From Methanomicrobiales archaeon (GTDB lineage Archaea > Halobacteriota > Methanomicrobia > Methanomicrobiales > JACTUA01), in NCBI GenBank assembly GCA_015660865.1, contig JACTUA010000001.1:388304-452303 (forward strand): DNA of 64,000 bases, given 5' to 3'. The notes below the pieces were generated by a model that was not told where the DNA came from, ran no database searches, and saw nothing but the letters and a program-made list of their open reading frames with translations. Within the stretch, counting starts at the first letter, position 1; each line of letters starts with the position of its first letter. Made by a program: the position numbers and the translations under genes. Below, one piece after another: positions 35,889 through 43,685 of the stretch.

Positions 35889-37038
35889 TCTCCCTGAAGA
35901 ACCCGTTCTGACTGAACAACAGGCCCGGACCATTGACCTGCCGGAGGGTGTGCCCCCGCTCCGGTCATTCTATCTCTACCTGTCAGCAAGCTGCAACCTC
36001 CGCTGCCGTCACTGCTGGATCACACCGGTGTATTCCGGCGGCAAACCCCTGCCGGGAAAGACCATTGACCCGGCAGCACTCCGGAATGCCGTTACCGAGG
36101 CAAAGACCTTAGGCCTGTCCGGCGCGAAACTGACCGGCGGAGAACCGATGCTGCACCCGCAGTTCAAAGAAGTTGTCGAGCTGCTCACGGCCGAAGGGCT
36201 CTCGATGAACATGGAGACGAACGGCACGCTGATGACGCGGGAGATGGCGCACTTTCTCAAGGAGAAATCCAAGGTAGGATTTATCTCGGTGAGTATCGAC
36301 TCGCCGGTGCCTGCGGAGCATGATGCGTTCCGTGGCGTGAAAGGGGCGTTTGATGCCGCAATCCGCGGGCTTGACTTCCTTGTTGAAGCAGGCTACACCA
36401 ACTGCCAGGTGATCATGGCAGTCCACCGCGGCAACCGGCACCAGATGGAAGCACTGGTAAACCTTGCCGCCAAACACAAGGCGGAGTCGGTGAAGTTCAA
36501 CCCGGTGACCCGGACCGGCCGCGGCATCGGCATGCACGAACGCGGCGAGGCACTGAACTTTTCTGAATATATGGAATTCTCCCGGTACGTGAACGAGGAA
36601 CTCCGCCCGAAGGCACCGATCACGGTTTTCCTGTCGATGCCGCCAGCCCTTACGCCATTTTCCGAACTCTGGCGGACAAACGGGAAGAGCTGCGACTGCG
36701 GGGTTTCAGGTATCCTCGGCATCCTTGGTTCAGGTGAGATTGCCCTCTGCGGGATTGGCCAGACCATTCCCGAGCTGGTGTACGGGCACCTCGGGAAAGA
36801 CGGTATCCGGGAGATCTGGCTGAATCATCCCGTAATCCTCGGGCTCCGGAGAGATCTCCAGAACTTCAGCGAATATCCCGGCATCTGCGGCTCCTGCATC
36901 CATGCAAAATCCTGCCGGACCGGCTGTGTCGCAAACAACTATGGCTACGGCGGAAAACTGGTCTCTCCCCCGTGGCTCTGTGATGAGGCTGAACGGCGGG
37001 GCGTGTTCCCCAAGAACCGGATGCGGATAAAAAAGTAG
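35875..37038 (+). CDS. scmF: Radical SAM/SPASM peptide-modifying enzyme, ScmF-like
   Basis: 387 residues. CNLRCRHC (Cys40, 44, 47) followed by WITPVYSGGK; KLTGGEPMLHPQF is the GGE motif. The SPASM-like C-terminus has CDCGVSGILGILGSGEIALC and GICGSCIHAKSCRTGC, with a final Cys in PPWLCDEAERR. YLYLSASCNLRCRHCWI matches the ScmF branch as I recall it. Partner of the preceding enzyme; the two share only general similarity, so they probably carry out different steps. A 34-codon Cys-rich gene follows after 130 nt. Confidence 0.75.
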   Translation: MTLCDLPEEPVLTEQQARTIDLPEGVPPLRSFYLYLSASCNLRCRHCWITPVYSGGKPLPGKTIDPAALRNAVTEAKTLGLSGAKLTGGEPMLHPQFKEVVELLTAEGLSMNMETNGTLMTREMAHFLKEKSKVGFISVSIDSPVPAEHDAFRGVKGAFDAAIRGLDFLVEAGYTNCQVIMAVHRGNRHQMEALVNLAAKHKAESVKFNPVTRTGRGIGMHERGEALNFSEYMEFSRYVNEELRPKAPITVFLSMPPALTPFSELWRTNGKSCDCGVSGILGILGSGEIALCGIGQTIPELVYGHLGKDGIREIWLNHPVILGLRRDLQNFSEYPGICGSCIHAKSCRTGCVANNYGYGGKLVSPPWLCDEAERRGVFPKNRMRIKK

Positions 37039-37168
37039 TGCATCCATCGGGGACTATATCATTCTGTAAGCTGCAGACGGTAAACAATTGCCACGTTTTC
37101 TGCTCCTGATATCAGGGTGAAAAAAGGGAGGAAATATCGGAACAGGGAAACTCCCTTCCGTAGTGGAG

Positions 37169-37273
37169 ATGACTGTTCAAGAGAAAAATATCGATACAGA
37201 GGATATTGGTGAATCCTCTGATCCCCCGATCACGTGGATCTGCCAGTGTTGCATTAACCGTGGACCTTTTTAA
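37169..37273 (+). CDS. Candidate RiPP precursor peptide (34 aa, CxCC)
   Basis: ATG 37169 to TAA 37273. The first 18 residues are acidic and leader-like (NIDTEDIGESSD); the last 13 are TWICQCCINRGPF, with three cysteines (25, 27, 28) and Pro-Pro at the junction. It lies 130 nt downstream of the two radical SAM genes on the same strand, with GGAGG 40 nt ahead and GTGGAG just before the ATG. Its 3' end meets the end of the seven-Cys precursor gene tail to tail (4-nt overlap). Not a known family; the size, leader-core split and place make it a good second substrate. Confidence 0.5.
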   Translation: MTVQEKNIDTEDIGESSDPPITWICQCCINRGPF

Positions 37274-37605
37274 GTCACGGTCCCACCGGTAGTGCTGCAG
37301 GACGCATGAGCGCTATTGCCACTGGTAGTGCAGGCAGCCAAAGTAGCGGAATTACCACTGGAAGTGCAGTAATCCCCCGCGGTAGTACCGGCAGTGCAGT
37401 AACCACCAGCGGTACTCCCGGATGAGCTGCAGTAACTCCCACCCCCGGTAGCGATAGTACCGGCACTGCAATAAGCTCCTGCTGCAGCCGTGCCTGCGGT
37501 ACAAATTCCTTTCCCGTCACTTAAATCGCCGATCCTGACCACGCGAGGCGGTGAGTAGACTGATTGGGAACCGGGTTTCATTGAATCATCTCCGAGGTCT
37601 GACAT
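37270..37605 (-). CDS. RiPP precursor with seven Cys/Gly/Ser/Thr repeats (ScmA-like)
   Basis: 111 residues. Leader 1-33 contains YSPPRVVRIGDLSDGKG, close to the YxxP...IG motif read by PqqD-like proteins in lasso and related systems. The core is made of seven units each with one Cys (35, 46, 59, 70, 80, 92, 103; spacing 10-13), of the type YC(S/T)(A/S)(G/S). Only Ala, Gly, Ser, Thr, Cys and a few Tyr/Asn fill it, as expected for a substrate of thioether-forming radical SAM enzymes. Two starts are possible: ATG 37605, leaderless from the TATA at 37629-37637, or ATG 37581 with GGAGATGA ahead. Transcribed towards the radical SAM genes. Confidence 0.75.
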   Translation of the reverse strand: MSDLGDDSMKPGSQSVYSPPRVVRIGDLSDGKGICTAGTAAAGAYCSAGTIATGGGSYCSSSGSTAGGYCTAGTTAGDYCTSSGNSATLAACTTSGNSAHASCSTTGGTVT

Positions 37606-37626
37606 GGAGTAGAAATCGGCTGTTGT

Positions 37627-37645
37627 CTATATATATTTTCCTAAT
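37627..37645 (-). promoter_or_regulatory. TATA promoter of the seven-Cys precursor gene
   Basis: On the minus strand GGAAAATATATATAG: a BRE-like GGAAAA joined to a TATATATA box, centred about 28 nt before ATG 37605. It is the strongest-looking archaeal promoter in the cassette, consistent with high precursor expression. Confidence 0.55.
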
Positions 37646-37839
37646 CACTCTCAAAAGATTAATTCTTCATATCGTCTGAATATGGAAACAGGAACCTTAT
37701 GGCACAGCATGAGTCACAACCTGGATCGCCAGCATCTTTTCAGGGAGGGATCCCCCAAAGCCAAAAACCCAGTAATCCGTTTTGATCGTATTTTTCAAAC
37801 AGGGGTGAATGATCATGGTTGCAATATTCTCATTCAACA

Positions 37840-38295
37840 GGCATTTCCTGATTACGGTGTGTCAGGAACGGTTGACAATGCTACTGGTACTCGTAGTCTC
37901 ATTCCGGCGGAGTGTTGCCCCTGCGGCAGTTCCTTGACGATATCCGGGGGTCATGGTCCCCGGGTGAGGAAAGGGGGGGTCGTCATGGAGGATCCGGGAG
38001 GAATCCCCGAGGAATTCCGCTCTGTAGAAATGCCTGGATAAAATCCGGGCGCTCACAGGGGCTTTTACCCCCCCGCCGCTGTGGCTCAGCGAAGATGCAT
38101 AAACATCTTCTCGAGCCCGCCCCTGCCAGCGGCAATGGCGGTATTCCCCCCAATTGCGATAACTTCCCGAGAAGGTAATACGCTCATCATCGCAAAGCGC
38201 AGGGGCGATCCGGGGACAGCATACCTGTCGAAAGACAGGTGTGATGGGCAGGTAGATTTCCATCAGGAAATCTTTGAACAGGCACTGTCCCCCTC
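37840..38295 (+). ncRNA. Candidate structured RNA inside the RiPP cassette
   Basis: No protein-like frame. Perfect stems by eye: TTCCTGA/TCAGGAA (37845-37868); CCGGGG/CCCCGG (37944-37963); CGCTG/CAGCG (38077-38091); GAAGATG/CATCTTC (38091-38110); a 9-bp long-range stem CGCCCCTGC/GCAGGGGCG (38118-38126 with 38199-38207); ACCTGTC-GAAA-GACAGGT (38223-38240, GNRA loop on the plus strand); AGATTTCC-ATCA-GGAAATCT (38254-38273). The last two are enclosed by GGGGACAG/CTGTCCCC (38212-38219 with 38285-38292), a three-way junction. It ends about 100 nt before the HPr-kinase/peptidase gene, so it may be its leader or a separate RNA. No known class fits. Confidence 0.4.
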
Positions 38296-38395
38296 CTCTC
38301 TCATGTAAGTAATGAATTAAATTTCAGATGATGAGGTTTTCTCAGAGCCGAATTTCGTTCACTTAATATCCCATGCAACAGAAAAAGTACCCAAA

Positions 38396-39934
38396 ATGCC
38401 TGCCGACAGCGATCCCTCAGCACCCTTGACAGGTATCCGGCTCACGAATGGACAGCAATGGCGTTTTCGCCCGACTGATACCGGATCTGCTGAGGTAATC
38501 CGGCGGATGGCAGACGTAATGCGACTCTCTCCTGTTTCATCCGGTACGGAATTATTTGTCACGGTCCGGCAGGGTAAAGATGAAGGCAGGGCCCGGGTTC
38601 CGGGCCAGAACCCGCTCACCTGCATTCTTCCTCCCGGAACAGACGATGCGATGCAGATAATCCAGATGATGGATCTCACCACAATGATCGCTTCCGAAAC
38701 CCTTCCCTGCGGAGGGCTGCTCATCCACGGGGCGCTGGCCGAACGGGACGGGTCCGGCGTCATCCTTGCAGCTCCCGGCGGGACGGGTAAGACTACGGCC
38801 AGCAACCGGATCCCCCCGCCGTGGCATTCGCTCAGTGATGACGCAACACTGGTGGTGCGGGATGGTTACGGGAACTATTTTGCCCACCCCTTGCCCACGT
38901 GGAGCCGTTTCTTCGATAACGGGCCCGGCGGCAGCTGGGAGGTGGAACGGGGGATACCGCTTGCTGCGGTCTTCTTCCTCACCCAGTCGCCGGAAGACCA
39001 AGCAGAGCCGCTGAATGCCGGTGAAGCGGCTGCGTACCTGATGGAATCCGTTCACCAGCTCATGGGCGTACCAGCACGGACGGAATGTATACGGGGAGAG
39101 TCCGAATCACTCTGCGAGATGGAGCTAGCCGCGGTGAGTGCACTGGTGAAGGTGATACCTGCCTACCTCCTGCACATCAGCCTGACCGGAAGGTTCTGGG
39201 AGGAGATCGATACCGTTCTCAAAGAGCGGACCGGGGCCGTTCCTGCCGATAGAAAGGAGAAGACTTCTCCAACCGCAAAGAAATTTCATAGGAGTGAGCT
39301 TCCCCATCCAGCGATTGATATGTTCGGCGCCGGGCATATCCCGATTGTGTATTCCGGGCCCAGCATGAACCCGACGCTCCGGGCACCCGACCTGCTGGAT
39401 GTCGTCCCCTACCATGGGGAGAAGCCTGCTGTCGGCGACATCATCTGCTTTACCCCGCCCGGCGATGAAAAGAATGTCATCCACAGAATTATACGGATTA
39501 CCGGTTCCGGCATCCAGACACAGGGAGATAATAATCCCTCGGCAGATCCAGCCCTTGTACAGGAGGACCGGATAATCGGCCGGGTGATCGGCGCAACCCG
39601 GGAAAAACACCATCGGAAAATTGCCTGTGGGACTCTCGGCCGGTTCACCCGCTGGAGGATGCACATCCGCAAGTCCGCTCTTGATAGAATAGTTAAGATT
39701 ATCCGACTCGCAAAACCGGCTCTTGTTCTCACCCGGGCAATCTCTCACCTTCTGCCCGGCCGGTGGAAGCCCCGCATCGTACTCTTCTCGTCCAGGAATA
39801 CCCGGATAATGAGGTTGTTCTTTGGGGCATCTGTCGCCGGGGAATTCAATACAATAGAGGGTAAATGGACAATCCGGTTCCCGTTCTGGCTTCTGGTCAA
39901 TGAAACTGCTCTTCCTACTGTTGAACGGCCTTAA
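38396..39934 (+). CDS. HPr-kinase-like protein (ScmC-like) fused to an S26 signal-peptidase domain
   Basis: 512 residues. The N-terminal part (about 1-280) has a Walker A loop GGTGKTT (128-134) followed by PPWHSLSDDATLVV, the pattern of HprK/PEPCK-like kinases in RiPP cassettes. The second part (about 300-400) is a signal-peptidase-I domain of the archaeal type: SGPSMNPTL with Ser323, NVIHRIIRI with His363, QGDNN with Asp378, the Ser-His-Asp set of S26B. The C-terminal 110 residues are unassigned. A kinase and a leader-type peptidase in one chain would suit precursor maturation, although signal peptidases normally act at membranes and no clear helix is seen next to the domain. A truncated relative lies at 27908-28223. 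Confidence 0.75.
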   Translation: MPADSDPSAPLTGIRLTNGQQWRFRPTDTGSAEVIRRMADVMRLSPVSSGTELFVTVRQGKDEGRARVPGQNPLTCILPPGTDDAMQIIQMMDLTTMIASETLPCGGLLIHGALAERDGSGVILAAPGGTGKTTASNRIPPPWHSLSDDATLVVRDGYGNYFAHPLPTWSRFFDNGPGGSWEVERGIPLAAVFFLTQSPEDQAEPLNAGEAAAYLMESVHQLMGVPARTECIRGESESLCEMELAAVSALVKVIPAYLLHISLTGRFWEEIDTVLKERTGAVPADRKEKTSPTAKKFHRSELPHPAIDMFGAGHIPIVYSGPSMNPTLRAPDLLDVVPYHGEKPAVGDIICFTPPGDEKNVIHRIIRITGSGIQTQGDNNPSADPALVQEDRIIGRVIGATREKHHRKIACGTLGRFTRWRMHIRKSALDRIVKIIRLAKPALVLTRAISHLLPGRWKPRIVLFSSRNTRIMRLFFGASVAGEFNTIEGKWTIRFPFWLLVNETALPTVERP

Positions 39935-40199
39935 CCGGTTCACCCTCAGGACATTTCCCGCAAACCAATGAATTCACCACGGTAGAGGGCGGTACCGGGT
40001 TCTGTGTATGAACATGCCCGGGCAGGTGATGGCAAAGAGCAGCGGTTCCCTGCGTTGATCCAGACGCATGTAATTAAAAATTATTCGCGGGAGATTGAAA
40101 CCGGTGGGGGAATGGGAATTATGGATGACGTGTATCCTGCATGTCCATAGTTCACCGTGGGATATTCCTGACTATGTTACATGCGGGATTTAATGGTCT

Positions 40200-42101
40200 T
40201 CATACCTCAGTTCCTTTTCTGTCATTACCACCCGTCATCCTGGATGGATCATTCTCCTGACCTGATTTAGAAATATACAGATCAGCCTGAGCTCTGAACA
40301 TTTCGGCGTATCGTCCGTTCAGTGCCATAAGATCTGCATGTGAGCCATGCTCGACAATTTTTCCCTGTTCAATCACATAGATCCGATCCGCCATCTGAAC
40401 GGTAGAGAACCGGTGGCTGATAATTACCGCAGTTCTATTCTGAATAACCTCCCTGAACTTCCTGAAGATCTCTGCTTCGGCGAGAGCATCGAGTGAACTT
40501 GCCGGTTCATCCAGAAGAATCAGTTCTGCATCCCTGAAAAAAGCCCGTGATAATGCAATTTTTTGCCATTCTCCGGTGCTGAGCTCCTGACCCCCGCTGA
40601 AGATTTTACCAAGCATGGTCTTGTACCCGTTCGGAAACCGTTGAATCATCCTGTCTGCTCCTGCTTTCCGGGCCGACTTCTCGATGCTTCCCGGTTCATC
40701 AGCACGTTCGATGTCCCCTACCCGGATATTTTCCTCCACGGTGAGCTGGTACCGGATATAATCCTGGAAAAGTACGGATAATCGTCGTCTCCATGCCTCC
40801 GGATCAATGCGATTCATGTCGATATCATCCACCGTGATCGTGCCTGCATCAGGGAGGTAGAGTCTGCACAGGAGTTTGAGGAGGGTGCTTTTCCCGGCAC
40901 CATTCTCACCGACAAAAGCGATTACTTCTCCCTTCCTGATGGTAATTGAAATATCCTGAAGAGCGGGTTTTTGTGCTCCGGGATAGGTGAATGAGACGGA
41001 GCTCAGCCGGATTTCGTTTACCGGATGATTCGGGAGCGGAGTTGGATGCTCAGGCGCTGCAATTGCCGGCTTTAAATCAAGAAACTGGAGAAAGTCCCGC
41101 AGAAAGAGGTGATCGTCATAGAGCAAGTTGAGGCTTGAAAAGATACTCCCGATATACCCGACACACATCTGAAACCCCATGAAGTACATCACCATGTCAC
41201 CAAGGGTTATCTTCCCATTGAGTGTCATAAACGCAATCACCGTAAACGATCCAAACACCGCAGCGGTAACCAGTCCCTGGGTGATGATATCCCAGAACGC
41301 TTTTGACCGGGAAATAGAGAGTTTTGAGAACCGGATTAATTGCTGGGTTTTATTGTATAATCCCCTGAAGAAGGGTCCGAGGGAAAAGAGCCGGTTCTCT
41401 TTGGCATAATGAGAATGGGTAAGCATGATATGATAATAGTTACTTTTCCGGTCCAGTTCGGTCTGCCTGAGAGTAAGATCATGGAGTTGTCTTGAATGCC
41501 AAATCCTGACAACCATTGCAGGAATAGCAGATCCTATGAGAATGATCCCTGCGAGTACAGAGAAAGAGAGGATGAGAGAACCGACCGCAGTGATGGAGAT
41601 GCAATTTTGTACAATCTGCACGAGATCATTTACTATATTTCCCGGACGGGAGGAACCACCGGTCTGGGCCCGTTGCAGGGTATCCTGGTAGACAGGGTTT
41701 TCGTAGTATGCAAGATCCAGTGCCATGGACTGGGTATGGACAAGGTCGGTGATCCCCTGGGTCAGCTCGAGGGACTGTACCTCATTCACATATGCAGAGA
41801 TGGCTCGAAAGCAGGCGGTAAGAAGTGCAATGATCACTGCTGCAAAGATGAAAAGAAAAAGTTCCTGTGAAACAGCGGCCTTGTCTCCGGCAGCAATACC
41901 GGCAGTCACGGTGTCCACGAGGAGTTTTATAATGTACAGGGATGCAAGGGGGAGAAGACCGAGGATGAACATAAGGAGGATGTTTGCTAACGTCCATCCA
42001 GGCGTGTACCGAAAGACTAGTCGTATTGCCCGGGGGATTTCGTCTTTCATGGATACGAGGGTATCATGGAGATCAAACCCGGAGAGTAGAGAGCCTTTCA
42101 T
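40200..42101 (-). CDS. ABC exporter, fused membrane and ATPase domains
   Basis: 633 residues. Six membrane helices in about 25-330, then the ATPase domain: Walker A GENGAGKSTLL, Q-loop LFQDYIRYQLTVEENI, signature LSTGEWQKIALSRAFF (LSTGE in place of LSGGQ), Walker B ELILLDEPASSLD and the H-switch VIISHRFST. It belongs to the half-transporter exporters used for lipids, drugs and peptides. There is no N-terminal C39 peptidase, so leader removal must come from elsewhere; the fused S26 peptidase of the neighbouring gene is a candidate. It lies convergent to the HPr-kinase gene, next to the right inverted DUF3494 gene. Confidence 0.9.
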   Translation of the reverse strand: MKGSLLSGFDLHDTLVSMKDEIPRAIRLVFRYTPGWTLANILLMFILGLLPLASLYIIKLLVDTVTAGIAAGDKAAVSQELFLFIFAAVIIALLTACFRAISAYVNEVQSLELTQGITDLVHTQSMALDLAYYENPVYQDTLQRAQTGGSSRPGNIVNDLVQIVQNCISITAVGSLILSFSVLAGIILIGSAIPAMVVRIWHSRQLHDLTLRQTELDRKSNYYHIMLTHSHYAKENRLFSLGPFFRGLYNKTQQLIRFSKLSISRSKAFWDIITQGLVTAAVFGSFTVIAFMTLNGKITLGDMVMYFMGFQMCVGYIGSIFSSLNLLYDDHLFLRDFLQFLDLKPAIAAPEHPTPLPNHPVNEIRLSSVSFTYPGAQKPALQDISITIRKGEVIAFVGENGAGKSTLLKLLCRLYLPDAGTITVDDIDMNRIDPEAWRRRLSVLFQDYIRYQLTVEENIRVGDIERADEPGSIEKSARKAGADRMIQRFPNGYKTMLGKIFSGGQELSTGEWQKIALSRAFFRDAELILLDEPASSLDALAEAEIFRKFREVIQNRTAVIISHRFSTVQMADRIYVIEQGKIVEHGSHADLMALNGRYAEMFRAQADLYISKSGQENDPSRMTGGNDRKGTEV

Positions 42102-42262
42102 AAATACTGAACATGTCCTCCTCTGGAATAATTAGTACTTTTTATTAGTGTGAAACAACATAAAGGCATGATATTTCTCCCATTTCTCTCTCGTAATTTC
42201 CTTTACGAGTTGGTAGTCAATAGGATACTATACTCAAAAATGAAATAGAGGATAATTTCCGG

Positions 42263-43339
42263 TCAGGAATTTTTCCCGCTCCGGCAGGAAAGAACTGCCA
42301 TGACCAGCAGGGCACCGATCACCGCAGTTACCGGCACCCAGACCGGGACGGGTGATTTCGTTGTCGGTAGCGACGTGGGCTGGGAGGTTTGTGCCAGTGT
42401 TGCGGTTGTCTGCGTGGCGACGGGCGTTCGCGTCCCGGTGGATACTGTCGGTGCGGCTGTCTGCACCGTTGTGGTGGGGGTCGTTCCTGCGGATGCCGGT
42501 GTTGTTGCAGCGGTTTGAGCCGTTGTTGGTGCGGTGGTTTGAGCCGGGGCGGGTGTTGGTGCGGTTACGGCATTTGCGATCAAGGTAACCGCGGTCTGTG
42601 CCAGTGCCCTCCCATGGAGTGACGCCCCACTCTTCATGGTGATCGCCTTTGCCGCGAGTATGGTACCTTCAGCATGCACACCCGCTTCAAGAGTCACACC
42701 GGTGCCACCGGCGATCTGCCAATAGACATTCTCCGCTTTTGCGCCGTTGATCAGTACAACCTGCGAAGCGGAATTCATGGTGAGGTCTCCTGCCAGCTGG
42801 AAGATCCAGACGGCATCCCCATTGCCCTTGGCGTCCAGAGTGAGAGCCGTTGACGCCGGTATGAGCACGCCGGTGGACCATTTATACAGGCCGGGGGCAA
42901 GGGTCCTTCCCCCGAGATTTCCCGCGTACAGTTCGGTGGCATCGGGACCTGCTCGTCCTGCTGCGTCGGTGTATGCAGTTTCCATGTTACTTACGGCCGT
43001 TGTGAGAATAGCAGGAGTAGGAGACGCATAGTCGGCCGCATAGACTCTTCCCACCACCAGGGACGATGTCGAAAATTGATTCGAGGAATCCTTGATGAGT
43101 CCGAATCCCGTTATGGCCCCCGAAGCGATCGGGCTCACACCAATATTTCCGGTAATCATGGTCGTTCCGGTTGTCGTGATTCCTGATTTTGCGAGAATCA
43201 CATAATTACCGGCCGTCCCAAGACTCACGGTTGAAGCGCCCATCACACCGGGAGTTATCGCGGCGGCCATCAGGCAGATCAACGCGACGGTGAAAACAAT
43301 GGAGAACTTTTTTCTTGTACTTTTTTGTGTACCTGTCAT
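42263..43339 (-). CDS. DUF3494 (ice-binding-like) surface protein, short form
   Basis: 358 residues from ATG 43339 (RBS GTGAGGAATGAT). Signal peptide, then a DUF3494 domain almost identical to the 26186 protein through about residue 255, then a short Thr/Pro/Ala/Gln linker and the same C-terminal anchor (VPVWVPVTAVIGALLVMAVL). It lacks the PGF-pre-PGF domain of the other copy, so either that domain was lost here or gained there. Same leader element and TATA upstream. Confidence 0.85.
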   Translation of the reverse strand: MTGTQKSTRKKFSIVFTVALICLMAAAITPGVMGASTVSLGTAGNYVILAKSGITTTGTTMITGNIGVSPIASGAITGFGLIKDSSNQFSTSSLVVGRVYAADYASPTPAILTTAVSNMETAYTDAAGRAGPDATELYAGNLGGRTLAPGLYKWSTGVLIPASTALTLDAKGNGDAVWIFQLAGDLTMNSASQVVLINGAKAENVYWQIAGGTGVTLEAGVHAEGTILAAKAITMKSGASLHGRALAQTAVTLIANAVTAPTPAPAQTTAPTTAQTAATTPASAGTTPTTTVQTAAPTVSTGTRTPVATQTTATLAQTSQPTSLPTTKSPVPVWVPVTAVIGALLVMAVLSCRSGKNS

Positions 43340-43363
43340 GATATCATTCCTCACGCCTTGATA

Positions 43364-43387
43364 GCCGGAATTATCCCTAACGCCGGC
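43364..43387 (-). promoter_or_regulatory. Leader element of the second DUF3494 gene
   Basis: Reads GCCGGCGTTAGGGATAATTCCGGC on the minus strand, identical to 26142-26165 ahead of the first copy. A diverged version (GCCGGCCTGAGGGACAATTC and on) lies at 46086-46109 ahead of the third DUF3494 gene. Confidence 0.5.
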
Positions 43388-43505
43388 TGGTTATCCCTCA
43401 TGCCGGTCCGAAATATATACTTTTCTTATTTCATTTATTGCAATGAGACCATCCAGTGAGAGTACCAAGAAAAAATGTTTTGAATCTCTTTATTACGTTT
43501 AGCTA

Positions 43506-43685
43506 TTACTTCTCAAAGACCTTCTTGATCTGTCCGACCTTTTCTTGAACTTTGCCGGCGATCTTTTCGACTTTGCCTTCTGCTTCCAGGTCGGGATTCT
43601 CGCTGAGTTTCCCGGCGATTTCCTTGATCTCACCCTTCACTTTGTGGATCTTGCCTTCTGCCTTGTCCTGTGTACTGCTTTTCAT
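43506..43685 (-). CDS. CsbD-family stress protein (59 aa)
   Basis: From ATG 43685, with GGAGGAA just ahead, the minus strand reads MKSSTQDKAEGKIHKVKGEI and then EIAGKLSENPDLEAEGKVEK and AGKVQEKVGQIKKVFEK. KAEGKIHKVKGEIKE is the CsbD signature; the family is small, hydrophilic and helical, made under general stress in bacteria, of unknown biochemical function. It lies downstream of the third DUF3494 gene, separated by a 230-nt stretch full of hairpins. Confidence 0.9.
   Translation of the reverse strand: MKSSTQDKAEGKIHKVKGEIKEIAGKLSENPDLEAEGKVEKIAGKVQEKVGQIKKVFEK

Larger units (their letters stand above)
42168..43440 (-). repeat. Right arm of a long inverted repeat
   Basis: Contains the second DUF3494 gene with its promoter, leader and 3' flank. 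Its reverse complement is close to 26085-27770 along both flanks and most of the gene (example of the outer flank: CAATAAATGAAAT, TATATATT; inner flank: CTCGTAAAGGAAATTACGAG). The left arm carries about 0.4 kb extra (PGF-pre-PGF domain). Confidence 0.75.

Noticed and set aside
37682-38041. A 119-codon plus-strand frame upstream of the kinase/peptidase gene
   Set aside because: Runs through the hairpin-rich stretch and reads as random composition; better explained as structured RNA or spacer.
38180-38295. Resemblance to a cyclic-di-GMP (GEMM-I) riboswitch: CGCAAAGC and a GAAA-capped hairpin inside a closing stem
   Set aside because: The conserved parts are in the wrong order (CGCAAAGC precedes the closing stem) and the junction consensus is missing.
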